Positions 13,453 to 20,670 of a stretch of 64,000 nucleotides of DNA are shown one piece after another (position 1 is the stretch's first letter; each line of letters starts with the position of its first letter). The stretch comes from Streptomyces zaomyceticus (lineage in GTDB: Bacteria > Actinomycetota > Actinomycetes > Streptomycetales > Streptomycetaceae): assembly GCF_014656215.1 (NCBI RefSeq), contig NZ_BNBZ01000007.1, positions 62,001-126,000 on the forward strand, read 5' to 3'. Made by a program: the position numbers and the translations under genes. The notes below the pieces were generated by a model. The model made no database searches. It worked only from the letters and a program-made list of their open reading frames with translations, and was not told the origin of the DNA.

Positions 13453-13454
13453 TC

Positions 13455-13826
13455 TTACTTCTCCTTCTTGGCGCCGTAGCGGCTGCGAGCCTGCTTACGG
13501 TTCTTGACGCCCTGCGTGTCGAGGGAACCGCGGATGATCTTGTAGCGAACACCCGGCAGGTCCTTCACACGGCCACCGCGCACGAGCACGATCGAGTGCT
13601 CCTGCAGGTTGTGACCCTCACCCGGGATGTAGGCCGTGACCTCGATGCCCGAGGTCAGACGCACACGCGCGACCTTACGGAGGGCCGAGTTCGGCTTCTT
13701 CGGGGTGGTCGTGAACACACGCGTGCAGACGCCGCGACGCTGAGGGGAACCCTCGAGTGCGGGCGTCTTGTTCTTCTCGACCTTGTCCTGCCGGCCCTTC
13801 CGGACCAGCTGCTGGATCGTAGGCAC
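13455..13826 (-). CDS. rpsL: 30S ribosomal protein S12
   Basis: A 123-residue S12 with the [18 protein letters not shown] and [13 protein letters not shown] motifs of the decoding centre. Lys43 and Lys88, the positions altered in streptomycin-resistant streptomycetes, are both wild type, so the gene predicts a sensitive ribosome. Translation starts at a GTG preceded by GGAGA. It is the first gene of the str operon and the last host gene before the tail island. Confidence 0.98.
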   Translation of the reverse strand: MPTIQQLVRKGRQDKVEKNKTPALEGSPQRRGVCTRVFTTTPKKPNSALRKVARVRLTSGIEVTAYIPGEGHNLQEHSIVLVRGGRVKDLPGVRYKIIRGSLDTQGVKNRKQARSRYGAKKEK

Positions 13827-14336
13827 TACTTCTCCGGTTTCTGTGTGCCGTCGGTGAAACTAACCTGGAACATTCGCCGACCCACGCGGTCGGGTGTGTC
13901 GAATCTCGTGCACCTCTCCGCAGAGCGGAGAGAGCTCGGATCACGGTGGCCGATATATGACTCGCCTTGCGGTTGAGGACACGCACGCGAGCCCAGGCAC
14001 ACCCCAGGCACAAGGCTTGAGCGTACCTATCGCATGGACTCCGGTCAAAACAAATGCCCACGCGCACGTGGCCCCGACCTCGGGAGGCCGGGACCGGGCG
14101 GGATCGGGGCGGGGGCCGGGTTCAAGATCCACCCGGCCCCGGGCCGGGGCGCCGCGCGGTCCCGGGGCGCGCGGCCGAGCGGCGAGGGATCGCCCGGTGT
14201 CCGGCACGGGCCGCGGACCGGTCAATTCCGTTCCGCGCGGCGGCCGATGCCGGTCCGGGCCGACGCCCGTTCCGGCCGCGCGGCGAGCGACGTCGGACCG
14301 TGCCGCGGCCGGCCCCGGGGGGCCGCCTCCCGGCGG
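13827..14336. other. str-operon leader and promoter region plus GC-rich spacer
   Basis: No gene is seen. On the minus strand, 51 nt upstream of rpsL lies the hairpin CCGACC-GCGTG-GGTCGG. A second hairpin with arms 13914-13920 and 13926-13932 (CTCTCCG / CGGAGAG) follows. TATATC at about 13953-13958 is a possible -10, but no good -35 was found. From 14080 to 14336 the sequence is extremely GC-rich with no recognised signal; it may be the left edge of the inserted island. Confidence 0.45.
13877..13893 (-). promoter_or_regulatory. Conserved hairpin in rpsL leader, copy of rpsJ leader element
   Basis: Identical over 17 bases to 5184-5200 and followed on the plus strand by GGGTGTGTCG against GGGCGTGTCG there. 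It lies 51 nt upstream of the rpsL GTG. A shared element ahead of two ribosomal-protein operons suggests a common regulatory or leader function. Confidence 0.6.
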
Positions 14337-14786
14337 TCAGTCCCGGGCGGTACGGCGGGGTTCCGGCGCCCCGGCGGGCTGCTCCGCCTCCGTGTCCGGC
14401 TCCAGGAACTGGTTCACGACCTTCACGAAGACGCCCATGCGCTCGTCGGGCACCCCGAGCCAGCGGGCGAAGTCCTCCATCGAGGGCTGCCAGTCGCTCG
14501 GCGGCAGCAGATCCGCCGCCATCGGGAGCTCCTCGGGAGTCACCCGGCCGGACCGGATCAGCATGTCGCGGACCGAGACGCCCAGCAGCGGGGCGATCCT
14601 GCGCATGGTCTCCAGGTCGGGCATGCTCTGCCGCTGCAGCAGGCGCGTCACGGCCGCGCGATGCACCCCGGCCTCGTCCGCGATCCGGGACTTGCCGCCG
14701 CCGCGCGGGCTGTCGATGTCGTAGCCGCGCTGTCGCATCAGGCCTTCGACCCAGCCTGCGAACTCGTCCAGCCCACGAGTGGTCAT
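14337..14786 (-). CDS. Cro/C1-type helix-turn-helix transcriptional regulator
   Basis: A 149-residue protein with an XRE-type HTH at about residues 30-58 (SRIADEAGVHRAAVTRLLQR) followed by PDLETMRRIAPLLGVSVRDML, the standard fifth helix. The C-terminal part is helical, ending in a disordered Glu/Pro tail. It is divergent from the whiB-like operon, and the shared intergenic region holds inverted repeats. By position it is a candidate repressor or activator of the tail island; targets are inferred. An identical fold occurs in many host regulators, so phage origin is not proven. Confidence 0.8.
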   Translation of the reverse strand: MTTRGLDEFAGWVEGLMRQRGYDIDSPRGGGKSRIADEAGVHRAAVTRLLQRQSMPDLETMRRIAPLLGVSVRDMLIRSGRVTPEELPMAADLLPPSDWQPSMEDFARWLGVPDERMGVFVKVVNQFLEPDTEAEQPAGAPEPRRTARD

Positions 14787-14825
14787 GTACAGCTCCTCAC
14801 TCCACTCCTCCAGGCTTCAACTCTA

Positions 14826-14841
14826 GCGTGCTTGCGCGCAC
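14826..14841. promoter_or_regulatory. GCGTGC/GCGCGCAC operator-like site near regulator start
   Basis: The sequence GCGTGCTTGCGCGCAC lies 40-55 nt upstream of the regulator ATG. It shares the TTGCGCGC core with the inverted repeat at 14910-14933. A further CGCAAC half-site lies at 14863-14868. Confidence 0.4.
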
Positions 14842-14909
14842 AGAATTACTTGGTTTCGGGTACGCAACGTGTCGAATCAGTGAAGGCGCCCGGGAGGTAC
14901 CTCCGAAAT

Positions 14910-14933
14910 ATGTTGCGCGCCCGCACGCAACAT
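14910..14933. promoter_or_regulatory. Inverted repeat ATGTTGCG-N8-CGCAACAT, putative operator
   Basis: A perfect 8-bp inverted repeat lies in the divergent promoter region between the Cro/C1-type gene and the whiB-like gene. The right half read on the minus strand, GTTGCGTGC, recurs exactly at 17412-17420 upstream of the tail genes. This pairing is what points to a shared regulator. Confidence 0.6.
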
Positions 14934-15018
14934 GTAAGTCTGGCTCGCCGCCGCACTCGTCGGCCCCCTGAGCCCCAATGGCCCCACCGGCCCCACGGAG
15001 CCCCGGAGGCCCCGGACC

Positions 15019-15318
15019 GTGGAGAACCTCTTGTTCCCGATCGACCCCACCCCCTGGCAGGCCGCCGCCGCGTGCGCCGGCCTCTCCCCGTCCGTCGTCT
15101 TCGCCCGCCGCGCCAAGGAGGCGGCCCCGGCGCTGCGCGCCTGCGCCGACTGCCCCGTCCGCCGTCAGTGCGAGAGCGCGGTGGCCCCGGCCGAGAGCTA
15201 CTTCGACGGCGTCTGCGCCGGCCGACTGTGGCGCAACGGACGCCCGGCGGACGCCGCGCGCGTGGCCAAGGCGGTCGCCCTCGCCCCGACGCTCGCCCGG
15301 AGCGGCCGCCGTGGCTGA
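15019..15318 (+). CDS. WhiB-like iron-sulfur regulator with atypical GVCAG motif
   Basis: A 99-residue protein from a GTG start. It has the four-cysteine pattern of Wbl proteins: Cys19, then ACADCPVRRQC with C-x2-C-x5-C (about Cys42, 45, 51), expected to bind a 4Fe-4S cluster. The usual beta-turn GVWGG is replaced by DGVCAGRLW, placing a fifth cysteine where the conserved Trp should be. Wbl proteins commonly contact the principal sigma factor and are also carried by actinophages. The stop overlaps the start of the next gene by 8 nt, giving an operon. Confidence 0.83.
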   Translation: MENLLFPIDPTPWQAAAACAGLSPSVVFARRAKEAAPALRACADCPVRRQCESAVAPAESYFDGVCAGRLWRNGRPADAARVAKAVALAPTLARSGRRG

Positions 15319-16180
15319 CCGCACCGCCCGGACCACCGACCGGCCCGACCGCCCCGCCGCCTGCGTCGCCCGGACCGACCGCACCGTCGCCGACCGCCCC
15401 GCCGCCGGCGTCGAGCCGGTGCTGCGTGACATCGCGCTCTGGACCACGTCGCTCGTACGCCAGTTCCCCGAGCTCGCCGAGGAGCTCGCGCCCGGCCGCC
15501 GCGGCCCCGCCGGGAGCGCCCCGACCCTTTCCCCCGCGGCCCGCGACGAGCAGATCCGCGAGGAGCGCCGCGAGGCCCTGCTCCTCCAGCAGCGGCACGG
15601 TCTCGCCGTCCCCGGCCACGGCGCCGCCCCGATCCGGCTGCACGTCTCCGACGCCATCCGTGACATCACCGACGGGGTGGTGGAGCTGGAGGAGGCGGTG
15701 TGCGCCCGGCTCGCGCTGCCCCGGCCGCCCCGCGCCGGAGTGATCGACCGGCTCCGCCGGATCGTGGGGCTGCTCGACGCCATCGCCTCCGAACCCGACC
15801 TGGCCCGGCACGTACGGGACGAGATCCGCCGGATGGCACGGCGGTGCGCCCGGACCCTCGGCGACTCGGAGACGGTCGTCCGGGTGGCGGGCCGCTGCCC
15901 CTGGTGCGACTCGGTGTCGCTGCGGGCGTTCCCCGACCGGCGCGCGGTGCTCTGTGTGAACCCGGCCTGTGTGTGCGCGGACGGAATGTGCGGCTGCCAG
16001 GACGATCCCGCCTACCGGCATCTGTGGCCGGAGCGGGAGTGGGCGGAGCTCGCGGCCGCCTCGGGAGCCCGCACCGAGGAGATCGAGGCGGCGATGGACG
16101 CGACGGACACGCCGGCGAACACACCGGCGGCCCCGTCCACGGACACGACGACGAACGACACCGAGGAGACCCCGTGCTGA
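15311..16180 (+). CDS. Hypothetical protein with C-terminal cysteine-rich zinc-ribbon-like region
   Basis: A 289-residue protein from a GTG that overlaps the whiB-like stop. After a charged, low-complexity start there is a helical part (LRDIALWTTSLVRQFPELAE; VSDAIRDITDGVVELEEAV). From about residue 195 a cysteine cluster follows, CPWC-x15-C-x4-C-x-C-x4-C-x-C, suggesting metal binding. The tail is Thr/Asp-rich. I do not recognise the family. The GTGCTGA junction with the next gene indicates coupling. Its place between a Wbl and an HTH gene suggests regulation, which is inference. Confidence 0.7.
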   Translation: MADRTARTTDRPDRPAACVARTDRTVADRPAAGVEPVLRDIALWTTSLVRQFPELAEELAPGRRGPAGSAPTLSPAARDEQIREERREALLLQQRHGLAVPGHGAAPIRLHVSDAIRDITDGVVELEEAVCARLALPRPPRAGVIDRLRRIVGLLDAIASEPDLARHVRDEIRRMARRCARTLGDSETVVRVAGRCPWCDSVSLRAFPDRRAVLCVNPACVCADGMCGCQDDPAYRHLWPEREWAELAAASGARTEEIEAAMDATDTPANTPAAPSTDTTTNDTEETPC

Positions 16181-16377
16181 GCTCGATCGCCCTGCCGGCC
16201 CTGATTCCGGGACCGCTGGCCGCCGAGGAGGCGGGCGTCGCCCCCGCCACCATCCGCAAGTGGGTCCAGCTCGGTCATCTGCGGGCCGCGGGCAAGGCGG
16301 GCCGGGCGCAGCTCTTCCGCCTGGAGGACGTCTTCGCCGCCGAGCGCACCGCGCGCCGCCGTGCCCGTACCGCCTGA
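16174..16377 (+). CDS. Small MerR/excisionase-like HTH protein
   Basis: A 67-residue protein starting at GTG inside the end of the preceding gene. The sequence LAAEEAGVAPATIRKWVQLG followed by LRAAGKAGRAQLFRLEDV is a winged HTH of the MerR/excisionase (HTH_17) kind, with the YR/FR-LEDV ending typical of that family. No integrase is present nearby, so a role in excision is unlikely and a transcriptional role more plausible. Last gene of the whiB-like operon, followed by a strong terminator. Confidence 0.75.
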   Translation: MLSSIALPALIPGPLAAEEAGVAPATIRKWVQLGHLRAAGKAGRAQLFRLEDVFAAERTARRRARTA

Positions 16378-16410
16378 CCCCCGTTCGCACCCGTACGCAC
16401 CCGTACGCCC

Positions 16411-16442
16411 AGCGCCCCGCGTCCTTCCGGACGCGGGGCGCT
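16411..16442. terminator. Bidirectional terminator between HTH gene and ATP-grasp gene
   Basis: A perfect 14-bp stem, AGCGCCCCGCGTCC / GGACGCGGGGCGCT, with a TTCC loop lies between convergent genes. Confidence 0.92.
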
Positions 16443-16445
16443 TTC

Positions 16446-17276
16446 TCATGCCGCCAGGAAGCGGTGGAGCGAGTCCGTGAAGGCGGCGACGAAGCGGTCG
16501 CGGGCCTCCTCGGGCACACGGTCCAGGGAGAGATAGGGGTTGAGGTCCTCCAGTTCGACGAGGAGCAGCTCGCCGCCTGGGGCACGGCAGGCGTCCACGC
16601 GCTGGATGCCGTGGTCGAGGGTGTTCCAGTCGACGAAGCGGCGGGCGAAGGCGAGGTCGTCCTCGGTGGGTTCGTACGGCTCAAGGACCCAGCGCCGCTC
16701 GGGGTCGGGGGCGTACAGGGCGTACTGGAAGAGGTCGTCGACGTAGTAGAAGGAGACCTCGTAGCGGAAGTCGACGCGCGGCTGGACGAGGAGTTCGCCG
16801 TGTTCGAGGCCGAGGCCGGTGAGTTCCTCGCGGGGCAGGAAGACCAGGCCTATGGAGTCGGCCCCGGCCTTGGGCTTGACCGCGTAGCCGGCCGCGTCGG
16901 GGAGCAGGTGGAGGTCCTCGGGCCGGTCGACGGTGGGGATGACGGGGTACGCGGCGGCCGTCAGGTCCAGGAGGTACTGCTTGCCGGCCATGTCGCCGCG
17001 TCCGTGGAGCGGGTTGTAGACGCGGGTGCCGCGGGCCAGGGCGCGCTCGCGGAAGGCGTCGTACTCCTTCTGGTAGCCGAGGACCGGACCGCTGTTCCGT
17101 ACGACGACGGCGTCGAAGCCGTCCATGAGGGCGGCGGCGTCGAGCGGGTGGCAGAGCGCCAGGTCGAAGTTCTCGCGCAGCCGGGCGGTGAGGTGGATGT
17201 CCTCGTCGCAGTAGCGCCGTCCGCGGGCCGGGTAGGCGAGGTCGGTGACGTAGAGAAGGCTGGGGCGGGCGGTCAC
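16446..17276 (-). CDS. ATP-grasp-fold protein
   Basis: A 276-residue protein. The segments VVVRNSGPVLGYQKEYDAF, KQYLLDLTAAAYPVIPTV, GYAVKPKAGADSIGLVFL and the terminal LLLVELEDLNPYLSLDRV correspond to the pre-ATP-grasp, ATP-binding Lys, glycine-rich loop and metal-binding Glu/Asn region of ATP-grasp ligases. The substrate is not predictable. GTG start preceded by GAGGAG. It is oriented against the tail genes and convergent with the HTH gene, with no obvious partner enzyme, so it may be cargo or a host gene trapped in the island. Confidence 0.75.
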   Translation of the reverse strand: MTARPSLLYVTDLAYPARGRRYCDEDIHLTARLRENFDLALCHPLDAAALMDGFDAVVVRNSGPVLGYQKEYDAFRERALARGTRVYNPLHGRGDMAGKQYLLDLTAAAYPVIPTVDRPEDLHLLPDAAGYAVKPKAGADSIGLVFLPREELTGLGLEHGELLVQPRVDFRYEVSFYYVDDLFQYALYAPDPERRWVLEPYEPTEDDLAFARRFVDWNTLDHGIQRVDACRAPGGELLLVELEDLNPYLSLDRVPEEARDRFVAAFTDSLHRFLAA

Positions 17277-17581
17277 GGGGCGGCTCCTCGGTCGGTGGCG
17301 GCCAATTTATCGGGTGCCCGTCCGGGGCCCGTGGGCCGATGCGGGAGGACGGGCGGGCAGCCGTCCGGGAGGCCCGTACGGAAGGAGCGCGGAGGAGCGT
17401 CCAGAACTAGTTGCGTGCGCGCACGCTCTCTGTCACAGTTGGTGCAGCGGCGGAGCTGCGCCCGAACGAAGGGCGGCGGCTTCGCCGTTCGCCGTCCGGG
17501 CGTGGCTCCGCGCCCCGCCCCCTCCCGCGGGAGCCCCCGGGCGGCGCCCCGTCCCGTACCCCTCTCCGAGGAGAACCCGTC
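17277..17581 (+). promoter_or_regulatory. Upstream region of the tail gene cluster
   Basis: This 305-nt divergent spacer between the ATP-grasp gene and the first tail gene contains no gene. It carries GTTGCGTGCGCGCACG at 17412-17427, whose inner GCGTGCGCGCACGC is a perfect palindrome and whose first nine bases match a half-site at 14925-14933 (minus strand). It is the likely promoter and operator region of the tail cluster; hexamers were not identified with confidence. Confidence 0.5.
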
Positions 17582-17992
17582 ATGACCACTCCCCCGAGTG
17601 CGTTCCCGGACGTCGAGAAGCTGGTCGTCGACGTCCTCAAGGCCGATCCCGCCCTGGCCGGCGCGACCATCGCGGTGAACGCGCCGGCCGGCTTCGACGG
17701 CACCCAGGCGGCCGTCCTGGTCAACCGCCGCGGCGGCGCCTGGATCGGCGACCTGCACGTCGACATGCCGCTGATCGAGTTCGAGGTGTACGGGCCGACG
17801 AAGAACGCCGCCCACGTCCTCGCCAACGGCGCCCGCCGCGCCCTGCTCGCCACCATCGGCAAGCAGATCGGCGCCAACAACGTCGTCCACGACGTCGAGG
17901 AGCAGGACGGACCGCGCTGGCTGCCCGACTACCTCTACCGGGGCGCCAACCGCTACCTCTGCGTCATCCGCCTCTCCCTGAGCGTCTTCTGA
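17582..17992 (+). CDS. Phage tail terminator-like protein
   Basis: A 136-residue protein beginning MTTPPSAFPDVEKLVVDVLK. It has the alpha/beta pattern of siphovirus tail terminator (tail completion, minor tail U-like) proteins: an N-terminal helix, a strand segment GAWIGDLHVDMPLIEFEVYG, then AHVLANGARRALLA and a C-terminal beta strand with RYLCVIRLSLSV. In siphophages this ring caps the tail tube and precedes the tube gene, exactly as here. The ATG at 17582 is favoured over upstream in-frame starts by GAGGAG. Confidence 0.75.
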   Translation: MTTPPSAFPDVEKLVVDVLKADPALAGATIAVNAPAGFDGTQAAVLVNRRGGAWIGDLHVDMPLIEFEVYGPTKNAAHVLANGARRALLATIGKQIGANNVVHDVEEQDGPRWLPDYLYRGANRYLCVIRLSLSVF

Positions 17993-18042
17993 GCCCTGCG
18001 CTCCCGCGCACCGCCGCTCGAAGCACCGCTCACCCACAGACC

Positions 18043-18068
18043 AGGCCCCGCCGTCCGGCGGGGCCTTT
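18043..18068 (+). terminator. Intrinsic terminator inside the tail cluster
   Basis: An 11-bp stem, AGGCCCCGCCG / CGGCGGGGCCT, with a two-base apex (minimum physical loop larger) runs into TTTG. It lies between the tail terminator and tube protein genes. Confidence 0.8.
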
Positions 18069-18128
18069 GCCGTACCCGGATCCCACGCCGGGGCGGCGCC
18101 CTCACCCCATCACAAGGAGAGATCCACC

Positions 18129-18740
18129 ATGGCAGGAAACAACTCGGCCGAGATCCGCGTCGCCGGCACCGGCAAGCTCTACGTGGCCGCCGCCGGCTCC
18201 GCCGCCCCGACCACCTTCGGCGCCGACGCCGCCGCCGACTGGACCGGTGCGGGCTGGAAGGACCTCGGCTTCACGACCGGCGACGGCGTGACCTTCGCCA
18301 AGAAGGACAAGCTGGAGCCGATCGACTCGTGGCAGTCGGTCTCCCCGGTGCACTTCATCTACTCCAGCCGTGACCTCTCGCTGAAGTTCTCCATGCTCCA
18401 GTTCAACGAGCTGACGCTGCCCTTCTTCATGGGCGGCGGCAAGGTCGAGGCCGATCCGGCCACGTCCACGGAGACCTACAAGTACGAGATCGCCGAGCGT
18501 CCGTTCGCGGACGTCCGCGCCCTCGGCCTGGAGTTCACCGACGTCAAGGCCGGTGGCACCACCGCGGTCACCTACCGCTTCATCATCCCGCGCGGCCAGG
18601 TCACCGCGTCCGACGACATCAAGCTGGCCCGCAAGGCCGCGTCCCAGCTGGGCGTGACCTTCACGGCCATGTCGCAGGGCGACGGCAAGCCGCTGGCGAC
18701 CTTCCTCATGAAGGACGGCCAGTACGGCGCCACCGTCTGA
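18129..18740 (+). CDS. Major tail tube protein
   Basis: A 203-residue protein starting MAGNNSAEIRVAGTGKLYVA after AAGGAGAG. The beta-rich layout with DWTGAGWKDLGFTTGDGVTF, KLEPIDSWQSVSPVHF and a late ADVRALGLEFTD segment is characteristic of actinophage siphovirus tube proteins. It would form stacked hexameric rings. The position directly before the frameshifted tail chaperone supports the call. No head genes accompany it. Confidence 0.85.
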   Translation: MAGNNSAEIRVAGTGKLYVAAAGSAAPTTFGADAAADWTGAGWKDLGFTTGDGVTFAKKDKLEPIDSWQSVSPVHFIYSSRDLSLKFSMLQFNELTLPFFMGGGKVEADPATSTETYKYEIAERPFADVRALGLEFTDVKAGGTTAVTYRFIIPRGQVTASDDIKLARKAASQLGVTFTAMSQGDGKPLATFLMKDGQYGATV

Positions 18741-18828
18741 TCCCGCTCCACCCGGGGCGGGACGGCCGACCGCCGTCCCGCCCCGCCCTCTCCTCCTCTC
18801 TTCACCCGAACAAGGAGTACGCATCACC

Positions 18829-19119
18829 ATGGCCCGTTTCGACGTCAACGCCGCCCGCGCCCAGCGACAGGAGGCCCACGGCCGCAAGTGGTCCTTCGAG
18901 CTGGACGGCGAGTCCTACACCCTTCCGACGGAGCTGAGCCGCGCCACCGCCAAGGGCCTGCGCAAGCTCGACGACAACGACGTGGACGGCCTGCTCGCGC
19001 TCCTGATGGGTGAGGAGCAGTTCAGCCGGTTCGAACAGCACGACGTCACCATGCAGGACATCGCCGCCATCCTGGAGGCCTACGGCAAGGAGACCGGGCT
19101 CGGCCTGGGGGAAGACTGA
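18829..19119 (+). CDS. Tail assembly chaperone, short (G-like) form
   Basis: A 96-residue protein starting MARFDVNAARAQRQEAHGRK. The pattern FELDGESYTLPTELSRATAK and LLALLMGEEQFSRFEQHDVT matches the short product of the G/GT tail chaperone pair in siphophages, which binds the tape measure and recruits tube protein. It ends at TGA 19117-19119. A G-rich slippery stretch at codons 93-95 allows a -1 shift into the downstream frame. Confidence 0.85.
   Translation: MARFDVNAARAQRQEAHGRKWSFELDGESYTLPTELSRATAKGLRKLDDNDVDGLLALLMGEEQFSRFEQHDVTMQDIAAILEAYGKETGLGLGED
19107..19113 (+). other. Programmed -1 ribosomal frameshift site (G-GGG-GAA)
   Basis: The heptamer GGGGGAA at codons 94-95 precedes the stop by two codons. 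Slipping back one base at GGG enters the frame that encodes the T-like domain. The P-site re-pairing is perfect and the A-site match is imperfect, so the exact slip codon is uncertain. Confidence 0.6.
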
Positions 19120-19535
19120 GCCTCGTCGCGTTCATCGAAGAACACGCCGAGGCCCTTGAGGCCGACTTCATCCGTCACTACGGACTCGATCTCCTCGACT
19201 GGCACCGCGGAGAACTGTCCAGCCGGCGGGTGCTGGCACTGATCAAGCATCTGCCGCGGGACAGCGCCCTTCAGCGCGAGCTCCACGGCGAGACCGCGGA
19301 GTGGTCGATCACCGACCATCTGCTCGCGGCCACGGTGGACCATCTGGCTGTCGCGAACTGGATGTTCCAGTGCGTCAACGCGTCCGAGGACGGCGACCAG
19401 CCCGATCCGCCCCAGCCCGTTCCCCGTCCCGGCTCCCAGGACGAGGACGAGGAGACCGAGGTCCCGGGCGAGCGCTCCCCCGGGGCGGAGACCCCCGAGG
19501 TCTCCCCGGGACAACTCGCCCGGTTCTTCGGCTGA
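19107..19535 (+). CDS. Tail assembly chaperone, frameshift extension (T-like domain)
   Basis: In the -1 frame translation continues as GGRLSLVAFIEEHAEALEAD, then FIRHYGLDLLDWHRGELSSR and VLALIKHLPRDSALQREL, the classic actinophage T-domain signature. The conserved residues begin before any start codon of this frame (first GTG is at 19230, inside the domain), so expression as a fusion through the -1 shift is required. The full fusion is about 235 residues. The C-terminus is Pro/Glu-rich. Confidence 0.82.
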   Translation, partial: GGRLSLVAFIEEHAEALEADFIRHYGLDLLDWHRGELSSRRVLALIKHLPRDSALQRELHGETAEWSITDHLLAATVDHLAVANWMFQCVNASEDGDQPDPPQPVPRPGSQDEDEETEVPGERSPGAETPEVSPGQLARFFG

Positions 19536-19571
19536 AGCCGTCCCGCCCCCGGCCCCCGGACTCCTCTCCCG

Positions 19572-20369
19572 TCAGGGAGCGGACTCCGGGGGCGCTTCCT
19601 GTGCTCGCTCGGAGGTCAGGTCCTCCTCCAGCGCCCTGGCCCGGTCGGAGAGCCGGCGCCCCTTGCCCGCGCGCGATTCCGGGCCGGCGGACTCGGCTCC
19701 CCGGCGTTCGCCGCCGGACGCGGACTGGGCGGGCACACCGAGGGGTGGCACGATCGGGCGGCCCCCCTTGCCGCGGACGACCTTGCGTACCGGCTGGGCG
19801 TTCCTGCGGGTACGGCTCTCCTGGGCGCTGACGAGGACGTCCGGCTCCGCGTCCGGAGCCGTCCCGGTCTGCTGCGCGGGCTCGGGCTCCCTGTGGTGCT
19901 CGGGCTCGGCCTCCCGGTCCCGTTCGACTCCGGTCCGCTGTTCGAACAGCTCGCGTTCCCGCCGCACCCTCTCCTCGGCCTCGACGACGGCGGCCGGCGG
20001 TTCGAGGAGCCGGGCGAAGGGCAGTGCGATGACCCGGGCACCGTCCCGTCCGTTGTCGACGCGCCGCTCGGGGCGGCGGACTCCCCGCGCGTCACCCTGC
20101 CCCTGGGTGTAGGCGTCGGCGACACGCTTCTCGTACTCCCGTCGTATACGCGGGAGTTCCTCCGACACGGCCTCGGCCCAGCCGGCGGTGAACGCGGCGG
20201 TCTCCCGGCGGTCGACCTCGGCCCTGGGCAGCACGACGAGGTCCTCGGTGGCGTACCCGTGGACCAGGACGAGTTCGGAGAGACGTGCGAAAAGGTGAGG
20301 CAGATCGGGGTGGGAGGCAAGCCAGTCGACGACCCTCTCCCGACGGTTGGTTCCCGACTCCGTTTCCAT
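19572..20369 (-). CDS. Hypothetical protein with charged, disordered C-terminus
   Basis: A 265-residue protein, unusual for lying on the minus strand inside the tail cluster. The N-terminal 100 residues look folded (VVDWLASHPDLPHLFARLSE; ETAAFTAGWAEAVSEELPRI). The rest is Arg/Glu/Pro-rich and probably disordered. The AxxAGWxxA motif also occurs in the small divergent plus-strand protein at 20671-20883. Its start is 188 nt from the LexA-like box in the shared promoter region. I do not recognise the family. Confidence 0.65.
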   Translation of the reverse strand: METESGTNRRERVVDWLASHPDLPHLFARLSELVLVHGYATEDLVVLPRAEVDRRETAAFTAGWAEAVSEELPRIRREYEKRVADAYTQGQGDARGVRRPERRVDNGRDGARVIALPFARLLEPPAAVVEAEERVRRERELFEQRTGVERDREAEPEHHREPEPAQQTGTAPDAEPDVLVSAQESRTRRNAQPVRKVVRGKGGRPIVPPLGVPAQSASGGERRGAESAGPESRAGKGRRLSDRARALEEDLTSERAQEAPPESAP

Positions 20370-20556
20370 GCGTCAGTACTGCCTTCCAGCCCCCTGGGGT
20401 CCCCGCGCGCCCCTCGCGCCCCCCGCGCCCCGAGGTGGTCCGATCCGGAGAGCGTCTTCCAGGTTACCCGGTCGAACAGAACCCCGTTCAGCCGCCAACC
20501 CGTTCGGGGAACAAGCCAAAAGACACACCGTCAGACGTTTCCCGCTCGACAAACAC

Positions 20557-20570
20557 CGAACAAGTGTTCC
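20557..20570. promoter_or_regulatory. LexA (SOS) box-like sequence
   Basis: CGAAC-AAGT-GTTCC matches the actinobacterial SOS box CGAAC-N4-GTTCG at 9 of 10 fixed positions. It lies in the divergent region between the minus gene at 19572-20369 and the small gene starting at 20671, in a stretch unusually rich in GAAC/GTTC (also TTCGAAC at 20591-20597). Confidence 0.55.
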
Positions 20571-20670
20571 ACACTCTGTTCGCACAACAGTTCGAACACG
20601 TGGTGCCCCCGCTCCTCACTCCGCGGCGCCGCCACACACGCACGGGCAAGCAACCGGAAGGCAGGCGTCC

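Noticed and set aside
19938..19949. CTGTTCGAACAG palindrome considered as a LexA box
   Set aside because: The half-sites are in the inverse order (GTTC then GAAC) without the 4-nt spacer, and it lies inside a coding region.
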